From Papaver somniferum (taxonomy: Eukaryota; Streptophyta; Magnoliopsida; Ranunculales; Papaveraceae), in the NCBI RefSeq assembly GCF_003573695.1, contig NC_039367.1, positions 160,224,542 to 160,288,541 on the forward strand: a stretch of DNA of 64,000 nt, written 5' to 3'. The translations under genes were made by a program, and so were the position numbers. How positions within the stretch are numbered: the first letter of the stretch is position 1; every line of letters begins with the position of its first letter. The notes beneath the pieces were generated by a model. The model did not search any database. It saw nothing but the letters and a program-made list of their open reading frames with translations, and had not been told where the DNA came from. Positions 22,700-34,501 of the stretch are shown one piece after another.

Positions 22700-25600
22700 A
22701 TTCTCATAGGAAGCGGCCCACTTCCTCATTCAGATAGGTGAGTTTCCATAAAGAGTGTTACTGTTACACCCCACTTCAATCTTAAATTGAAACTATAGAA
22801 CCCATTAAGACTTCTTAAAAGTCATCCTTCACATGCAGTCACACTATCACGTCTACACCATAGGGAAGGGACAAAGAATAAAATTCTCTGATAGTGTTTA
22901 CCTTTACCCACCACAAATTAGTTGTCTCATTCGAAACCTTGATCTTGGGATCTCCAGTCATCAAGGTTGAGTATCCTGCATGGCAAGTTTAATTTATGAG
23001 CTTAAGACCCTTCCCCTCGATGCATTTCTAACTGTCTCTTGGGATAAACCTTTCGTCAAAGGTTTCGCGATATTCTCCTTGGACTTTATCCAATCAATGG
23101 AAATAACGCCGATTGAGATTAGTTATTTTCAACTTTAGCTATTATAGCTTGGCTAACACAATGTATAGATATAGCTGGCACATGCCTATGCCAGAGAGGA
23201 ATGTCTTTTAAAAAGCATCTTAGGCACTCGGCCCCCTCTTGCGCTTTATATATCTAACTCAATACTCTCAGATTCCATAATGAATTGAGCAATATATGTT
23301 TGTTTGTAAATCTTCCAAAAACAAACCCTCATGATAGAGTGAAACATATCCACTCGTAGACTTAGACTCCTCTGAGTCAACTATCCAGTTTACATCACAA
23401 AGTCCCTCAAGGACAGCAAGATACCTTTCATAAATCAAATAAAAGGTAATAGAGTATTTTAGGTACCATAATACTCTACTCAGTGCATCTGAATGCTATT
23501 GCTTTGGATTATAATTATATCTACTTAACTTACTCACAATATAGGCAATGTCTGGACTCTTACAGTTCATTAAATTCATCAGACATCTTATAACTCTTGA
23601 GTATTCAAGTTAAGATACTCTGTTACCCTTTTTTTCTTGAGTCTACAAGAATAATCATACGGAGTCAAGCAGGCTTACAATCACACTGATTGTATCTCTT
23701 AAGCACAAATTCATCATAATGAGAATGACTAAGACTACATATGTTAGATTATTTTCTAATCCTCATCCCTAAGATTATATCAACATGGCCTAAGTCTTTC
23801 AAGTCAACGTTTTCATTCAACGCATGTTTTTAGTGGAATTAATCACATATATGTTTGTATCAAGTAAAAGCATATCATCAACATGCAAGCATACAATCAC
23901 ACAGGCATTCTTAACAAGTTACTTGTAAATATACTTATCAGATTCATTAACTTAAATCCACTACACATTATCACATGATCAAATTTTCAATGTCTCTGTT
24001 AACGTGCTTATTTTATAAACCATACAAAATTTTGTTCAACTTACAAACTTTGTCATCATAACCTTTCACTACAAAGTCCTCAGGTTGGTCTATGTAAATT
24101 TCTTTATCTAATTCACAATTTTAGAAAAGTTGTCTTAACATCCATCTGATGTATCTCTAATTTGTTTATGACAGCAGTAACAATTAGCATCACAACGGAA
24201 GTAAATCTCGTCACATGTGAATAAGAATGAAGGAAATATACATCTTCTTTTAGTTAATAGCCTTTAGCTACCAACTTAGCCTAATATTTTTCCACAGTTC
24301 CATATACCTAATGTTTCCTATTAAAGACTCATTTACATCTCATGGTCTTACTCTCTGGAGGTAAACTAGAAACCTCCCAAATTAGGTTCCGACGGACTGA
24401 GTCCATTTCACTAGATGAAGCTTCTTGCCATAATGGGGTTTCAGTAGATATCAAGGCTTATTTACAAGTGCAGGGCTTAGACTAAGCTAGGAATGTTGTG
24501 AAGTCGGATTCATAAGAAGTCTCTAGTCTAATTGTTTTACTTTTCTTAGGCTCAACCTTAACTGCATCTTCCTTTAAGATAAGTTCTGACTATTTGAATA
24601 TCAATCTAGGGGATCAACAACACATCTCTAATGAGGTACATGTTTAAGAATAAACATGTTCAAAGAACTTAACACCCATGGATTATGTAATATTATTCAC
24701 AACAAAGTCATAAAAATTACACCAAAGTATGAAAAATCAGAACACACAACCAAAAATCTATATGTATAAGTATACTCAGCATACCCTATATGAAGACACA
24801 ATCAACATTTCTGGTTTCTATCTAGTTCTTTTAGGAAGAGGAATGACAATCTTAGTCAAACACCCTCACACTTTGACGCATTCATAAGAAGGTCATCTAT
24901 CTTTCCATAAATCATATGGAGTTTCATCTGATCCTTAAGGGTACTATATTCAGGATATACTAGTTAAGAGGACTGCCTCCCCCCACAAGCCCGCAGGTAA
25001 TCCGAACTAATCAACATGGAAATTATCATCTTCTTAAGGATACAATTGTTATGTTCAAGTCTTCTAACTGGTTTTGAACTTCAAGTTTATACATATTAAG
25101 GCTTCTAATGCATCATCCTTATCCCTAAGAAAGTATACAAGATAGTACCTCGTACAATCATCCATGAAAGTTATAAACCATCTTTTACCATAGTGGTTTT
25201 GGGTTGAACTCATGTCAACTAGGCCTAACTGAATTAATTCTAAGGGATTAGAATTACTCTGAACATTTGTGTTAAAAGATTTTATAGCATATTCATTTCA
25301 CTTTTGTGTTCAAGATCCAAACTAAATTTGGGTACGTAGCCTATGCTAGGAAGTTTATGCATTGACTTATAATTTTACGGTTCCAAGTCTACCATGCAAA
25401 ACATTCAAAGACACACAAAAGAAAACATAAGAATCAATTATGTTCACTTCATCAGATTTTCCTTTAAACTTATATATAGACCCTAAGTCCTCTAACTGTT
25501 GCCTAAAAAATCAATGCCCTTAGTTATAACAAGTTTTCCACATTTAATTAAGATTTTCGATCTTTTACCATCTTCAAGAGAACAAGATACAAGATTCTTT

Positions 25601-26250
25601 CATATGCTCGGAACATGAAAACTTCATTCAGTGTGAGAATATTACAGATATGAGCTTATGCTCGACTGTTCCCTTTTATGCAACCTCTGTCGCAGATGAG
25701 TTACTCATATAGAGTTTCTCGACATCCCTTATCCTCTGATAAGAGGCGAACAGGTCTCTGTTTCGACAAACATACTTAGTGGCTCTAGAGTCCACCCACC
25801 AGTTTCTCATATTGGTTATTAAAATAACTTCCGACATCATGTCAATAAACTCGTTCTAATTTGTTTCAACTAAATTAGCATTAACTTTATACTTATTAAG
25901 GTTTTATGTTGTCTAGACTTTACTGTCGTATGGCCAGGAATTTTACAAACATAATAATCACCCTTAATTAAAGTAATGGCGGATTCAGTTTTACGAACAT
26001 ACCTTTCTTATGAAGACTACGCTTAGAGTTGTGTTTGATGTTCTCTCCTTTGTCTTTGGAAGACTTGTGTTCATCCACATGCGCCTGTTAGCCATGTTCC
26101 TTTTCAATTTCATGTCACAAACTTCGTTTATACTCTGACCATGGACACGGTAATTTCCCAATCACCTAATACACCAAATCTCACAAACCTTAGTTCAGAT
26201 AAAATATGAGTTTCGAAGATAATATCTATATTTATAAACTTCGTTTGAAC
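22700..26250 (-). pseudogene. Copia gag-pol remnants
   Basis: Read on the minus strand, the protease region near 25810 gives NWWVDSRATKYVCRNRDLFA, where the DSGAT active site has Arg for Gly. At the far end, near 23080-22990, KENIAKPLTKGLSQETVR matches the end of Copia RNase H. Between them integrase and reverse transcriptase traces are present but interrupted by many stops and frameshifts; no frame longer than about 120 codons survives. A 120-codon frame at 22367-22729 lies after the RNase H end, before the LTR, and is unrecognised. Confidence 0.8.
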
Positions 26251-26591
26251 CACCATATCAAAAAAACTCATGGTTACCTCATAAAAACTACTTTAGTTAA
26301 CAACAAAATTCTGCCCGTCAGAATTTTTCAGGAACGTTTCTCTGTTTTGTAAAATAACAAAAAAATACTTTTAAAACTCCAAAAATTCTGAAATTTTACG
26401 TGGGTAACTATCAGGATGTTTACTACGTTGTGTCAAAAGGTATCATCGAAATTCCTTCTAGGTTAAGAGATAAACCCGAAACTCTACAGCTGACCAAAAA
26501 TTCGTTTTTGTTTTTCACTCCACAATTAACATCCATGATTCATAAACCAACCAACCATTTTCGATTATTACAAATTCTAATGTCTTAAGAT

Positions 26592-27134
26592 TGTTGGGTG
26601 CAATAATCAAAAACAAGGAAAAATCAAATAAGCAAAAGTTATTGATACTTAGCTCCTTTATAACGGAAGTGATCGATTTGATGAAACGGACAAGCTCCCC
26701 ATATCTCCGCAACAGCAACAAGGCAAAACTTTGGAAAAACAGAGTGAGTCACGTGTTCAACACCTACTACTAGCATATGTAGTAGATGCTCAACTTGAGC
26801 TTGGCAACTTCGAAAAAACCATAAAGGAAAATCTCGAACACTTGAGAAAACAATATAAAATGTTTTTTCCCTTAAGGGTCCCTCTAAATATAGAGAACTC
26901 CTTTCCCATAGATTTTACAAAAGTAGTGAATTTGTTTATATAATTGACAAATACAACTTAAGAAGAAAAACTCTCCCGATGTGGGACTAAAAGGTTTATA
27001 TAGTTTCTTAAAACTACTAAAAATTGGAAACTCCACAATGTGGGACTAATAAGTTTCATTCACAAAAGAAAATAATAAATTATAATTTTTATTAAAATTT
27101 TAAAAGATTATTTTTTATTAATCGTTTTCCAACA
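26592..27134 (-). repeat. Copia LTR (5' LTR in element orientation)
   Basis: 543 bp, matching 21579-22120 with scattered substitutions and small indels. It lies 105 bp beyond the stop codon of the receptor kinase gene, in the same orientation. An AATAAA sits at 27114-27119 on the minus strand. Confidence 0.94.
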
Positions 27135-27238
27135 AGAAATCGTTATTACAATGATCAAATGCATAAAATTAGTGAAATTGTTGCATGTTAACAATTCAAT
27201 TAGTGCTCCATTTTGCCGCTTTAAAGTGCAAACAAGTT

Positions 27239-29188
27239 TCAGAAACTTGTGTTTTGGGCCGGCAAGGCATAATCTGATAACTCGGAGCGTGAAGAGTCAG
27301 TTGAGCGATTATTAGCATCGCCTCTATGGACGAAAGTTGCAGAAGTTCTCCCCTTTGTCTTAACATCTTCGATCATCTTGTGCACAACACTCGCATTATG
27401 CCGATCATTAGGAACTTGAGCTACACATAGCAAAGCAATTTGAAGAAGACACACCATTTCACCCACAATAACTTTATCTCTTGGAAGTTCAAAATCAAAC
27501 ACTTCTGACTCCCATTCTTCTTTTCCAACACACTGCACCCACTTAGCCAAACTCGTTTCACCTTCATATACGGCCATCTTGCCGGTCAAAATCTCCAGTA
27601 GAATCACCCCTAAGCTATAAACATCACATTTCTGCGAAAGCTTCCTGTAATTATGTGCATTATACATCAACTCCGGTGCCTTATATCCATTGTTCGTCAC
27701 ATTTGCCGGTGCGACAAAAATGTGACATAAAGCCGCATCGGCAATACATGCATTGTTTTCCCGATCGATAACCACATTCGCTGAAGTTAAATTCCCATGA
27801 GAAAGCTTACGGTCATTTGCTACATGGAGAAAGGCCAACCCTTCTGCAACACCAGACGCGAACTTCAACCTTGTTCCCCAATCTAATGGAGTTCTACCAG
27901 GTCCTCGATTACCATGTAACAAAGAAAACAAGCTTCCATTAGAGAAGTAATCATAAACTAACAACAATTCTCCTTTAGACGAGTAATACCCTCGCAAACT
28001 CGATAAATTCTTATGTCTTAATTCACCAATTTCTTTCAAAAATCCATTAATTTCTTTCTTCTTTCTTTCTCTAATTCTCTTCACAACTACTGAATATCCA
28101 TTATTCATCATAACTTTGTATGTAGTACCGAAACTACCTTTCCCTAATAATTCAGCTGAAGATTTCAGTAAATCATCAACACTTAAATCCAAACACCCGT
28201 TAAACAAAACCATCATTCCTTCTTCTTCTTTCCCTTCAAACCCAGAACTCCTTTTCTTCTTCTCAATACTCTGTTTGCCATTGCTCTGTTTCTTACTAAA
28301 TTTCTTCATGCAGAGAAGAAATCCCAGGAAACCCATTAAAATTATTAAACCAACATATGAAATTGTGATCAAAATAAGAGCTTTCTTACTCAATTTCTTA
28401 GCTTTTTTGGGTTTTGGTGGAACCAAAACTGGAATTGGATCAATCTGACCTCCACTCTGACTTTCTCCACCACAATCATTCAACAATGGTTCTCCACAAA
28501 GATTCTTGTTTCCTACAAATGAAGAATCTTGAAAAGACCTTAAAATCTCCGGAATTTCACCTTCCAGATCGTTTCTTGAAACATTGAATTCAATCAGACT
28601 CGAAAAACTCCCAATCCCTTTTAAGGAACCAGTGAATGAATTCATTTCTAACCGAATCGTGAGTAAATTCGGTAATTGAATGAGTTCTCCCAAAGGGATT
28701 TCACCAGTGAATTGATTATAAGAAAGATCAATTCTATGTAACCGATGGAGTTCTGAAATTCCGGAAGGAAACTTCCGGGAAAATTTATTATGAGAAAGGT
28801 AAAGAAGTTTCATATTTCTCCATGGAGAAAATGAGAAATCTTTAGAAATTGAAAGATTATTATACTTAAGACTCAGTTGTCTCAGTTCCGTTAACTGAGA
28901 CAGAACTTCAATTGAACCAGTAAGATTTTGATTTTCAAGAACCAATTGAGTAATTCTGGTTCTTTCATGGTTACAAGTAACTCCAATCCAAGAACAAAGG
29001 GATGAAGATGAAGAAGAAGAATTAGACCATGAAATCAAGGTTTTGTTGAATGGGTCTGAAGATTTCTTGAATTCTAATAAGGTTTCAAAGTCTGGGTTTG
29101 AGGAAGAAAGTGAGAAAAACAAGAAGAAGATGAGGACAGAGGCAGTGGAGTTGCAGAAGAGCTTCATTGTTTGTTTGGGTTCCCTCAC
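27239..29188 (-). CDS. LRR receptor-like pseudokinase (probable inactive receptor kinase, LRR-III type)
   Basis: A single uninterrupted exon of 649 codons. The second Met (29165-29167) directly precedes a hydrophobic signal peptide (residues about 8-30) and is the likelier start. An LRR N-terminal cap (CSWIGVTC, about 65-72) and some five or six LRRs run to about 225, followed by NLCGEPL. One membrane helix spans about 269-293, and the kinase-like domain about 340-610. The glycine loop is GKGSFG (349-354) and the VAIK lysine is K370 (VVVK). The catalytic loop is HGN (464-466) instead of HRD and the metal-binding DFG is DAA (484-486), so catalysis is not expected; APE is kept. Such proteins act as plasma-membrane co-receptors or scaffolds in growth or immunity. 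Length is normal for the family. A Copia LTR lies 105 bp past the stop. Confidence 0.95.
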   Translation of the reverse strand: MREPKQTMKLFCNSTASVLIFFLFFSLSSSNPDFETLLEFKKSSDPFNKTLISWSNSSSSSSSLCSWIGVTCNHERTRITQLVLENQNLTGSIEVLSQLTELRQLSLKYNNLSISKDFSFSPWRNMKLLYLSHNKFSRKFPSGISELHRLHRIDLSYNQFTGEIPLGELIQLPNLLTIRLEMNSFTGSLKGIGSFSSLIEFNVSRNDLEGEIPEILRSFQDSSFVGNKNLCGEPLLNDCGGESQSGGQIDPIPVLVPPKPKKAKKLSKKALILITISYVGLIILMGFLGFLLCMKKFSKKQSNGKQSIEKKKRSSGFEGKEEEGMMVLFNGCLDLSVDDLLKSSAELLGKGSFGTTYKVMMNNGYSVVVKRIRERKKKEINGFLKEIGELRHKNLSSLRGYYSSKGELLLVYDYFSNGSLFSLLHGNRGPGRTPLDWGTRLKFASGVAEGLAFLHVANDRKLSHGNLTSANVVIDRENNACIADAALCHIFVAPANVTNNGYKAPELMYNAHNYRKLSQKCDVYSLGVILLEILTGKMAVYEGETSLAKWVQCVGKEEWESEVFDFELPRDKVIVGEMVCLLQIALLCVAQVPNDRHNASVVHKMIEDVKTKGRTSATFVHRGDANNRSTDSSRSELSDYALPAQNTSF

Positions 29189-31390
29189 CAGGAGGAAAAG
29201 AGAATATTTATTGCAGAAATATTATAAGATCTCTTATTAACTTTCTGACCGTTGTGGCAGTGCATATGGGACCCATGCGGTTATTTTGTGCTTCCGGTCC
29301 TTTTCCACCTGCGGAAAGAAACATGAGAGTTTTAAGAAAATCATTTATAAGACGTGGTGTTAATTTGGCTGTCAAAATTATTTTTTCCATTTTTTCAAGG
29401 CAACAACATAATTTTAACTAACGCAAAAGCCTCGATATCTTTTCGATGTGTTAATTTGTTCTGGTTATGATGATAATAACACTTAAAATGATTATTATAT
29501 CTGGCAAGTAAGGTTATTTTAAAGTATGATATTGTTTTGGGGAGTATGTTCGAATAACTATAACTTCATTGCGGTTTTTCCATGGATTGGAACTATAGGA
29601 TTTAGAATTATACATAGATGATGCTACTTCTCTAAACAGATTTCATTAGAGAAATTTGATTTTTTTTTTCTCTCCGTGGGTATAAAACTGATTCTATATT
29701 ACTTCAAAATGAACAATTGAGATGATTTTTAAATATGGTGAATTGGGTTTTAACTTTTAAGGGGTTATGATGGTTTTGGTAGGTTTGTTGGAGTGTACTG
29801 AGATTTATCGGATGAGTACTAGCAGTTTAGCAAATTGGGTATGAGTCTAGAGAAAGGAAAGGACTGGTGATATTTAAGAGAGAAAGAAAGAGATGGATGT
29901 ATTGAATGAGTACATACAAGACAACTGTGCAAAGTAACGTTTTTGTGGAGTACAATGGCCGGGCAGCTTTCAAGCCAGGAGATGGGGTGATGAACTGTGA
30001 ATGGAAGGGAATTGAATGCGAGAGGTAGATGATTAATATCAAAATCTAACGGTCGATAGCCATTGGAATTTTGTTGTCTAGCCATCTGTTAAAATGTGAT
30101 CCCCCCATGAGGATAGGGTATTTCTGATGGTAATAGGTTCACTCCTTAGAAGATTGCCACGCAGTGATTCTTTGTCAGAACTAATCTTAACCTCCAACAG
30201 CAGTATTAGTGCTATATCCTAGTACTGGCCACTTCAATTTTGTACCAACACCATAATTTAGGTTGGTGATTTGGTAGTTAAGAGAGGCCCATGCATGTTT
30301 ACCGAGGATATCTTCATAATTAATGTGCTATATATTTTTGCATTAGTTTGGAGCGTGTGGAGAAATGAAACCAGGGAATATTTGAAAATAAAAGTAAGTC
30401 CCTTTTCCTTTCGTAAACAAAAAAAGGTCTTATGAGGCATGCATCTTTAATGTCAAATGCTTCAATGTTCTTTGGTAAGTATATATATATGTAGTTGTAA
30501 ATGGACAGCATCTTAAACTGGGATCATGTAATATTTATCCAATAATTAAGAACGATCCATTGCGTAATTTTTCTCTTCTTTTTGATGCTATGAATTTCGA
30601 TGCTATGAAGAAATTTTGGGTTTTCAATTTACTCTCACGAACTCTTTTTTAGGTGTGATTTTAAATTGGTTGTGAAAGTTATTGGAGTGCATCTCTAGGA
30701 CACCAAAGACTATATTTTCTCTCCATGGGATGGGCTAGAGCTAATTAGTTGTTGTCTGTTTTAATCGATAAAATACGAAACTTTTTTGTCCCAATAAAAG
30801 CAATGGAAAAAGATGTGATACTGTATGGTGTCCATTTATGATACAGATATTCATACAAATCCATTATTAAATTGTTGAAGACAAAAAGAATAAAAATGAA
30901 AAATACAAGCAAAATCGAACCTGATGCAAATTCGGAATGTGCTCATCAAATAGACAGCTATAATTTAGAAATTGTTGTTTGGTGCCCAAACAATGATACA
31001 CATAGGTAAGTGGTTGTAAATGACGTCACGATAAATTGGGATTTTGTGACCTTTTAAGTTGTGGATTCTGTTTCGTTTACATTAACCGAGAATCAGGGAA
31101 CAGTTTTAATTTTCTATTGTTGATGAGGTAAACTGGGATTCTTTTGACTTACAAGTTTAGGAATCTACTCTCTTATTCTTAAACTATTCACCAAATGAAA
31201 TTTTGAATTTTCGACCTCAACACAAATTTGGAAAGTGAAAAATACTATAACCCCTATTATATCCCCTATTATATAGATTGAATATAGAGAAGCCCCATAA
31301 AATGGATCCTTTTCTATCAACTCCATTATTTCACATTTGTAGGAATTACTTATAGGTACTAGTTTAGTGATACTAATTAGTGGCAGGTTC
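29189..31390. other. Intergenic: promoter side of the receptor kinase, otherwise unrecognised
   Basis: An ATAAATATTC string on the minus strand near 29200 could serve as a TATA element for the kinase gene. Frames of 60-88 codons (for example 29819-30085, minus) show no domain. A stretch near 30345-30430 reads LVWSVWRNETREY on the plus strand, which resembles a LINE tail, but it is too short to be sure. Confidence 0.4.
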
Positions 31391-31863
31391 ACCCACTAAA
31401 GCCCAGTAAGCATAGGTCCATAATTAAAAGAAAACATGAAACTGGACCTAATTTTTTAAGCTAGGTCCTGTACACGTGCGGGACACATGAGACGTATTAT
31501 CATAATTTCTAAAACACCCTGCACTATATAAAAACGGACAGAGACGTTCGTTTCTTTTTCATTCTCTCAATTTATGTTTTCAGAGAAGAGCTCTGCAAGT
31601 GAAGATTATTTGAGGTCCTTGTTCGATTCGTGAGTTCGATTCATGAGTTCGAGCTCTGCAAGTGTAATCGGTAGGTGGATTTTTTGTTCTTACGATATTC
31701 ATGCTTGATTTTTTAATTTTTTTACTTCGATTTTGATAAAAAAAATACTTCAGATCTAGATAGATAATCATGTTTTATGTTCATTTCATTAGTAGATCTG
31801 ATATTTTAATTTCATTTTGTTGGTCTTTGGTTTGTTTTTAGTTTGATTTTGTATATTAAGCAT

Positions 31864-32832
31864 CAGTACGTATATGATGTACTGGTGGTTTTTGATGAAA
31901 ATAGTTCAGATCTAGTTATAAAATCATTTTTTATGTTCATTTTGTTAGTAGATCTGATATTTTAGTTTCATTTTGTTGGCTTTTGGTTTGGTTTCAATTT
32001 GCTTTTGTGTATTAACCATCAGTACGTATATGACGTACTGTTAATCTGTGTTTACTATGCATCTATAGATTTGGTTTCAGTTTTTTACACTGTTTTTTTG
32101 GTATGAATTCACAGTACATATATGGCGTACTCTTCTGATTTTGTTTTATTCGATGTTTTTCCAGTTTTTTTTGTTCGATCCATGAGTATATATGTATAAT
32201 ACTGAATTTTTGTCACCTTTTTTAGTCTTATCCGTCAGTACATATACGAAATATTGCAATATTTGTTTCGATCCTCTTATTTTTCATAGATCTATAACCT
32301 ATTCTTGTCATGCAGTTGATTTTTTGTTCATGAATCTTCAGTACATATGTCGCATACTGATAGGAAATGCTATTTGGATGTGCTTTGTCTCATTTTTTAG
32401 TCTTATTCGTCAGTACATATACGAAATACTATAATATCTGTTTCGATCCTCTTATTTTTCATAGTTCTGTCACCTATTTTTGTCATGCAATTGAGTTTGG
32501 ACACTTCTTTGACATGAAGTTCAGTTTTTAGTTCATGAATCCGCAGTACGTATATGTCAAACTGATATAAACTTCTTCTAATTCTGTTTTATTCACAATT
32601 TTGCTACTTCTTTTGGTTTGATCCATGAGTACGTATGTGAGATACTAAAATATGTGCTTTGGTTCGGTTATATTCATGGATTCATCACTTCTTGACATGC
32701 AATTGAGTTTTTAGTTTATGAATCCGTAGTACTTATATGACGTACTGATAGAAACTTCTTTTGATTCTTTTTTCTTTATAGTTTTGCCACTTTTTTTTTG
32801 TTTGACCCATGAGTACGTATGCGAAATACTGA
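31864..32832. repeat. Ladder of eleven AGTACGTAT...GTACT imperfect palindromes
   Basis: Copies near 31864, 32020, 32112, 32184, 32236, 32339, 32411, 32544, 32628, 32727 and 32811 share the form AGTACRTATRYGnnRTACT. They lie about 70-150 bp apart. Larger units repeat too: 32236 and 32411 begin near-identical segments of over 50 bp, 175 bp apart, and 32628 and 32811 are 183 bp apart. Confidence 0.85.
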
Positions 32833-32924
32833 AATAGATGGTAGCTTTGTTGATGTGTTTTAATATTGTTATATTCTGATCACATTTACAGGTTCCATAT
32901 GTCCAACGGATACACACTATATAT

Positions 32925-33120
32925 GCAAGCAGTGCGGCAGATATATACTCAGATTTGTAAGTAGTGCAGCAGATATGTACTCAGATTTGTAAAAAGTGCA
33001 GCAGATATGTACTCAAATTTTAAGCATGGTGGCAGATATGTACTCAAATTTGTAAGCAGTGTGGAAGATATGTACTCAAATTTGAAACACAAATGTAGCA
33101 GATATGTACTCAAATTTGTG
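32925..33120. repeat. Tandem repeat, unit about 35-40 bp
   Basis: Six diverged copies of GCAGATATGTACTCAAATTT joined by short spacers (TGTAAGCAGTG). It directly follows the palindrome ladder and shares its GTAC core. Confidence 0.88.
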
Positions 33121-34031
33121 GTATTTTATACGTTTTAATTAAATTTGGACCTCCGTTAAATAAAATCTCGATTTGGTAGAAGTATGTTATTTCACACATA
33201 TTTAACCAGTAGGGTATATTAGTCATTTCCATGTTTTCAAAAAACTTTGGACCCTAGGATAAAAATAAAATCCGGTTGGACCCTACTATAAATAACCTTA
33301 TGGGCTTAGGACCAAACAAGAAATTTTCCTTCACATTTTGATATTTTTAGGCCCATAACTTTAGAATTCAGGGCCTGTAATTAAAAAATTTACTTCATGA
33401 TACCAAAACAACCCTTTAGTATATATAGTTATAAAATTAGGCGTAGATTTCATTTTTGGTTTCATTTTCTTTTTCAGTTTCTCACTCTAATTTTCTTTAG
33501 CTCTCTCTCTCGGATGAAGAACCAGTCCGAGAAACAATTCTTAATCGAAATTCTCAATGAAAAAATGATTTTGAAACCTAGATCTAAGATTTACAAACGA
33601 ATATCCTGATTATCCAAACAAAAATTCTACATCAACATCACTTTCTCTCTCTGGTTTTTGCTCTGAAGAGTATTAGGGTTTTCAGTTTCAGATCGTCAAC
33701 GTCGTAGTTTAACGGAGAAGAAGAAAACGAGTTTAGCTTCATCGATTTCAGATGACGATGCTTATGGATCTCTGTTGATGATTTCGATTGAATAGCTCAA
33801 TGAACTAATCGATTGAAATAAATAGATTTGATCTACGTCGATTAAATATGAATTTTTCAGTTGAGTCGAAGATATCTCAGGAATTGATTTAATTGATTTT
33901 TGTTCAATGGATTTATAGATCTGAATGATTTGGTTCAAATTTATTTAACAACTGATCATCAATCTTCGAATTCTCAATTGATTCTAGTTTGTTGTTTCAA
34001 AGCTACTCCATGTTAGGTTTTCTGATTTGAA

Positions 34032-34501
34032 TGTAGTTGCAGGAAATCCTACACTACACCCCTCATATGATTTCATTCACATTCAACTCATTTTAGATTA
34101 ACAATATTAATTTTATTGATGAATCTTTGAACAATCTTATAGGAAAAGATATAGGAATTGAGAATAACCACTGCTCTAGATTTTCTCTCTCTTATTTACT
34201 TGTTTCTTACTCAAAAAATGATCTCCCCTTTCCTTTGCAACTGAACGACTATTTATAGGGAAATACATAGTGGATGACAGCTAATCTGTCGTTTATTTTC
34301 GGATATGGCTTGCGACATTCTCGCAACCTTACAAATGTTAATCTCGCAAACTCTCTAATTTACGCAGGACTATCACATCTTTCTCATGATTTTAGTTGAC
34401 ATCGTTTATTATATCATTTCTGAAATTGTTCTGCGACGCTGTTGTGTTGTGTTGTTGATAATTTCGCTGAGACATTATTGCTGCGAAATTATGATCCTAC
34501 A
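34032..34501 (-). repeat. LTR of the inverted-LTR element, left copy (minus)
   Basis: 470 bp; on the minus strand TGTAGGATCATAAT...GCAACTACA. Its CTATAAATAG promoter box points leftward, out of the element. Confidence 0.9.

Larger units (their letters stand above)
21579..27134 (-). mobile_element. Full-length Copia-type LTR retrotransposon, degenerate (5556 bp)
   Basis: Two direct LTRs of 542 and 543 bp start TGTTGG and end CCAACA. They are flanked by the target duplication AGAAA at 21574-21578 and 27135-27139. A polypurine tract (complement of ATCCCCCACAT) adjoins the left LTR, so the element reads on the minus strand. LTR identity is about 95 percent by eye, so insertion is not recent. The internal region carries recognisable but broken Copia coding. 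Confidence 0.95.
31400..33320 (+). mobile_element. Repeat element A: promoter-like leader plus AGTACGTA palindrome array
   Basis: The ends carry repeated GGACC/GGTCC strings (for example GGTCC at 31436 and 31466, GGACC near 33240 and 33280). A TATATAAAAACG box at about 31527 is followed by a TC-rich leader, as in a transcribed unit. The interior consists of a ladder of 21-bp imperfect palindromes and a short tandem array. No protein is encoded. Borders are approximate and no target duplication was found. Confidence 0.45.

Noticed and set aside
26000..26300. Standard initiator-Met tRNA primer site for the Copia element
   Set aside because: Sequence next to the right LTR (minus strand ATCTTAAGACATTAG) does not resemble TGGTATCAGAGC. 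The element may use another primer or have mutated.
29819..30085. 88-codon minus-strand frame as a small gene
   Set aside because: No signal, domain, splice support or composition bias; a second overlapping frame of similar length exists.
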